From Hymenobacter mucosus (GTDB lineage: Bacteria; Bacteroidota; Bacteroidia; Cytophagales; Hymenobacteraceae), in contig NZ_FZNS01000002.1 of NCBI RefSeq assembly GCF_900188255.1, positions 434,001 through 498,000 on the forward strand: DNA of 64,000 nt, written 5' to 3'. Position numbers and translations under genes: made by a program. Positions within the stretch are counted from its first letter, which is position 1. Each line of letters opens with the position of its first letter. The notes under the pieces are model-generated. The model was given only the letters and a program-made list of their open reading frames with translations, searched no databases and was not told the DNA's origin. Positions 63,511 to 64,000 of this stretch are shown here, piece after piece.

Positions 63511-63972
63511 ATGTACAGCAAAACTGAAGTAACCCAGCTCCGACAAGCCTTCTGGACTACATTTGGCCAGTACATGCAGCCTGTTCCCTCTGCCGAAGGC
63601 GTGCCCACGAACTGGATCAACTATAAAACTGGCCTGAAGCACGTGTACTTCCGCATGCAGGCCGATAACCGCCACGCTACCATCGGCATTGAGCTAACCC
63701 ACCCCGATGCGGGCATTCGGGAGCTGTTTTTTGAGCAGTTTCAGCAACTGCGCAACATGCTGAACGAGACTACCGACGAAGCCTGGGTGTGGGAAGCCGA
63801 CGGTGTGGATGCCAACGGGCAGCCCTACAGCCGCATTTACCAGGAGCTTCGCCCCATCAACCTCTTCAACCGGGAGGACTGGCCCCAGCTTATTTCTTTC
63901 TTCAAGCCTCGTATCATGGCCCTAGACGAGTTTTGGAGTTCCGCCCAATATGCGTTCGATGAATTGCGCTAG
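63511..63972 (+). CDS. DUF4268 domain-containing protein
   Basis: A 153-residue soluble protein. Family features are FWTTFGQYMQPVPSAEG, NWINYKTGLKHVYFRMQAD, ATIGIELTH and RPINLFNREDWPQLISFFKPRI. DUF4268 domains occur alone, as here, or fused to nuclease-like domains; no function is established for the short form. It is complete and ends 28 nt before the window end. Confidence 0.9.
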   Translation: MYSKTEVTQLRQAFWTTFGQYMQPVPSAEGVPTNWINYKTGLKHVYFRMQADNRHATIGIELTHPDAGIRELFFEQFQQLRNMLNETTDEAWVWEADGVDANGQPYSRIYQELRPINLFNREDWPQLISFFKPRIMALDEFWSSAQYAFDELR

Positions 63973-64000
63973 GTTTTCCGTTAATTCCTTGATTATGGTA

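Overview
The window is a bacterial chromosome segment from a member of the Bacteroidota, most likely a Hymenobacter-like cytophagalean. Several things point there: a type IX secretion sorting domain, a fused SecDF, a DUF2723/GT117 membrane protein, GWxTD and BatD proteins, Y_Y_Y/propeller hybrid kinases, a rsfS-ftsH operon, and many promoters matching the Bacteroidota pattern (TTTG or TTG, 18-21 nt, TAnnTTTG). Genus-level assignment is inference. No rRNA, tRNA, insertion sequence, prophage or CRISPR array was recognised.

Layout. 1-12.6 kb is housekeeping and envelope: ftsH-rsfS facing birA, a minimal T9SS sorting-domain protein, the DUF2723 membrane protein, a GWxTD protein overlapping rlmB, then a GDP-mannose pyrophosphorylase and a KdsD-type sugar-phosphate isomerase. 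12.7-17.9 kb has recQ, a solitary NodU/CmcH carbamoyltransferase, a bacilliredoxin and a small conserved protein. 18-26.9 kb is an envelope/signalling block: a TPR protein, a PorE-like TPR/propeller/OmpA protein, a very large hybrid histidine kinase with propeller, receiver and HPt domains, a LytTR response regulator, a PKD protein and a small exported protein.

26.9-33.7 kb is the least explained part. It holds a 513-residue helical protein of unknown function, a secreted peptide made of four 14-residue repeats that differ only by silent changes, a substrate-binding lipoprotein with two Dpp/Opp-type permeases but no ATPase, and an orphan 72-residue protein. GTCACA/TGTGAC hexamers recur in both flanking intergenic regions. 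It is the best candidate here for an undescribed system.

33.7-54.6 kb returns to core genes: a RmlD-like reductase, a cyclophilin, hemC, holB, a GlmU-like protein, rpmE2, rdgB, udk, secDF, a NifU-type protein, an NhaD-like antiporter, an HTTM protein, aroC and batD. Two genes here look broken: a frameshifted DUF2238 protein and an HExxH protein split by an in-frame TAG. 54.7-58.4 kb carries two tandem pairs of exported ferritin-like proteins. The end of the window has queG, an AT-richer gene split by an in-frame TAA, ruvB, a helical unknown, a HIRAN-domain protein and a DUF4268 protein.
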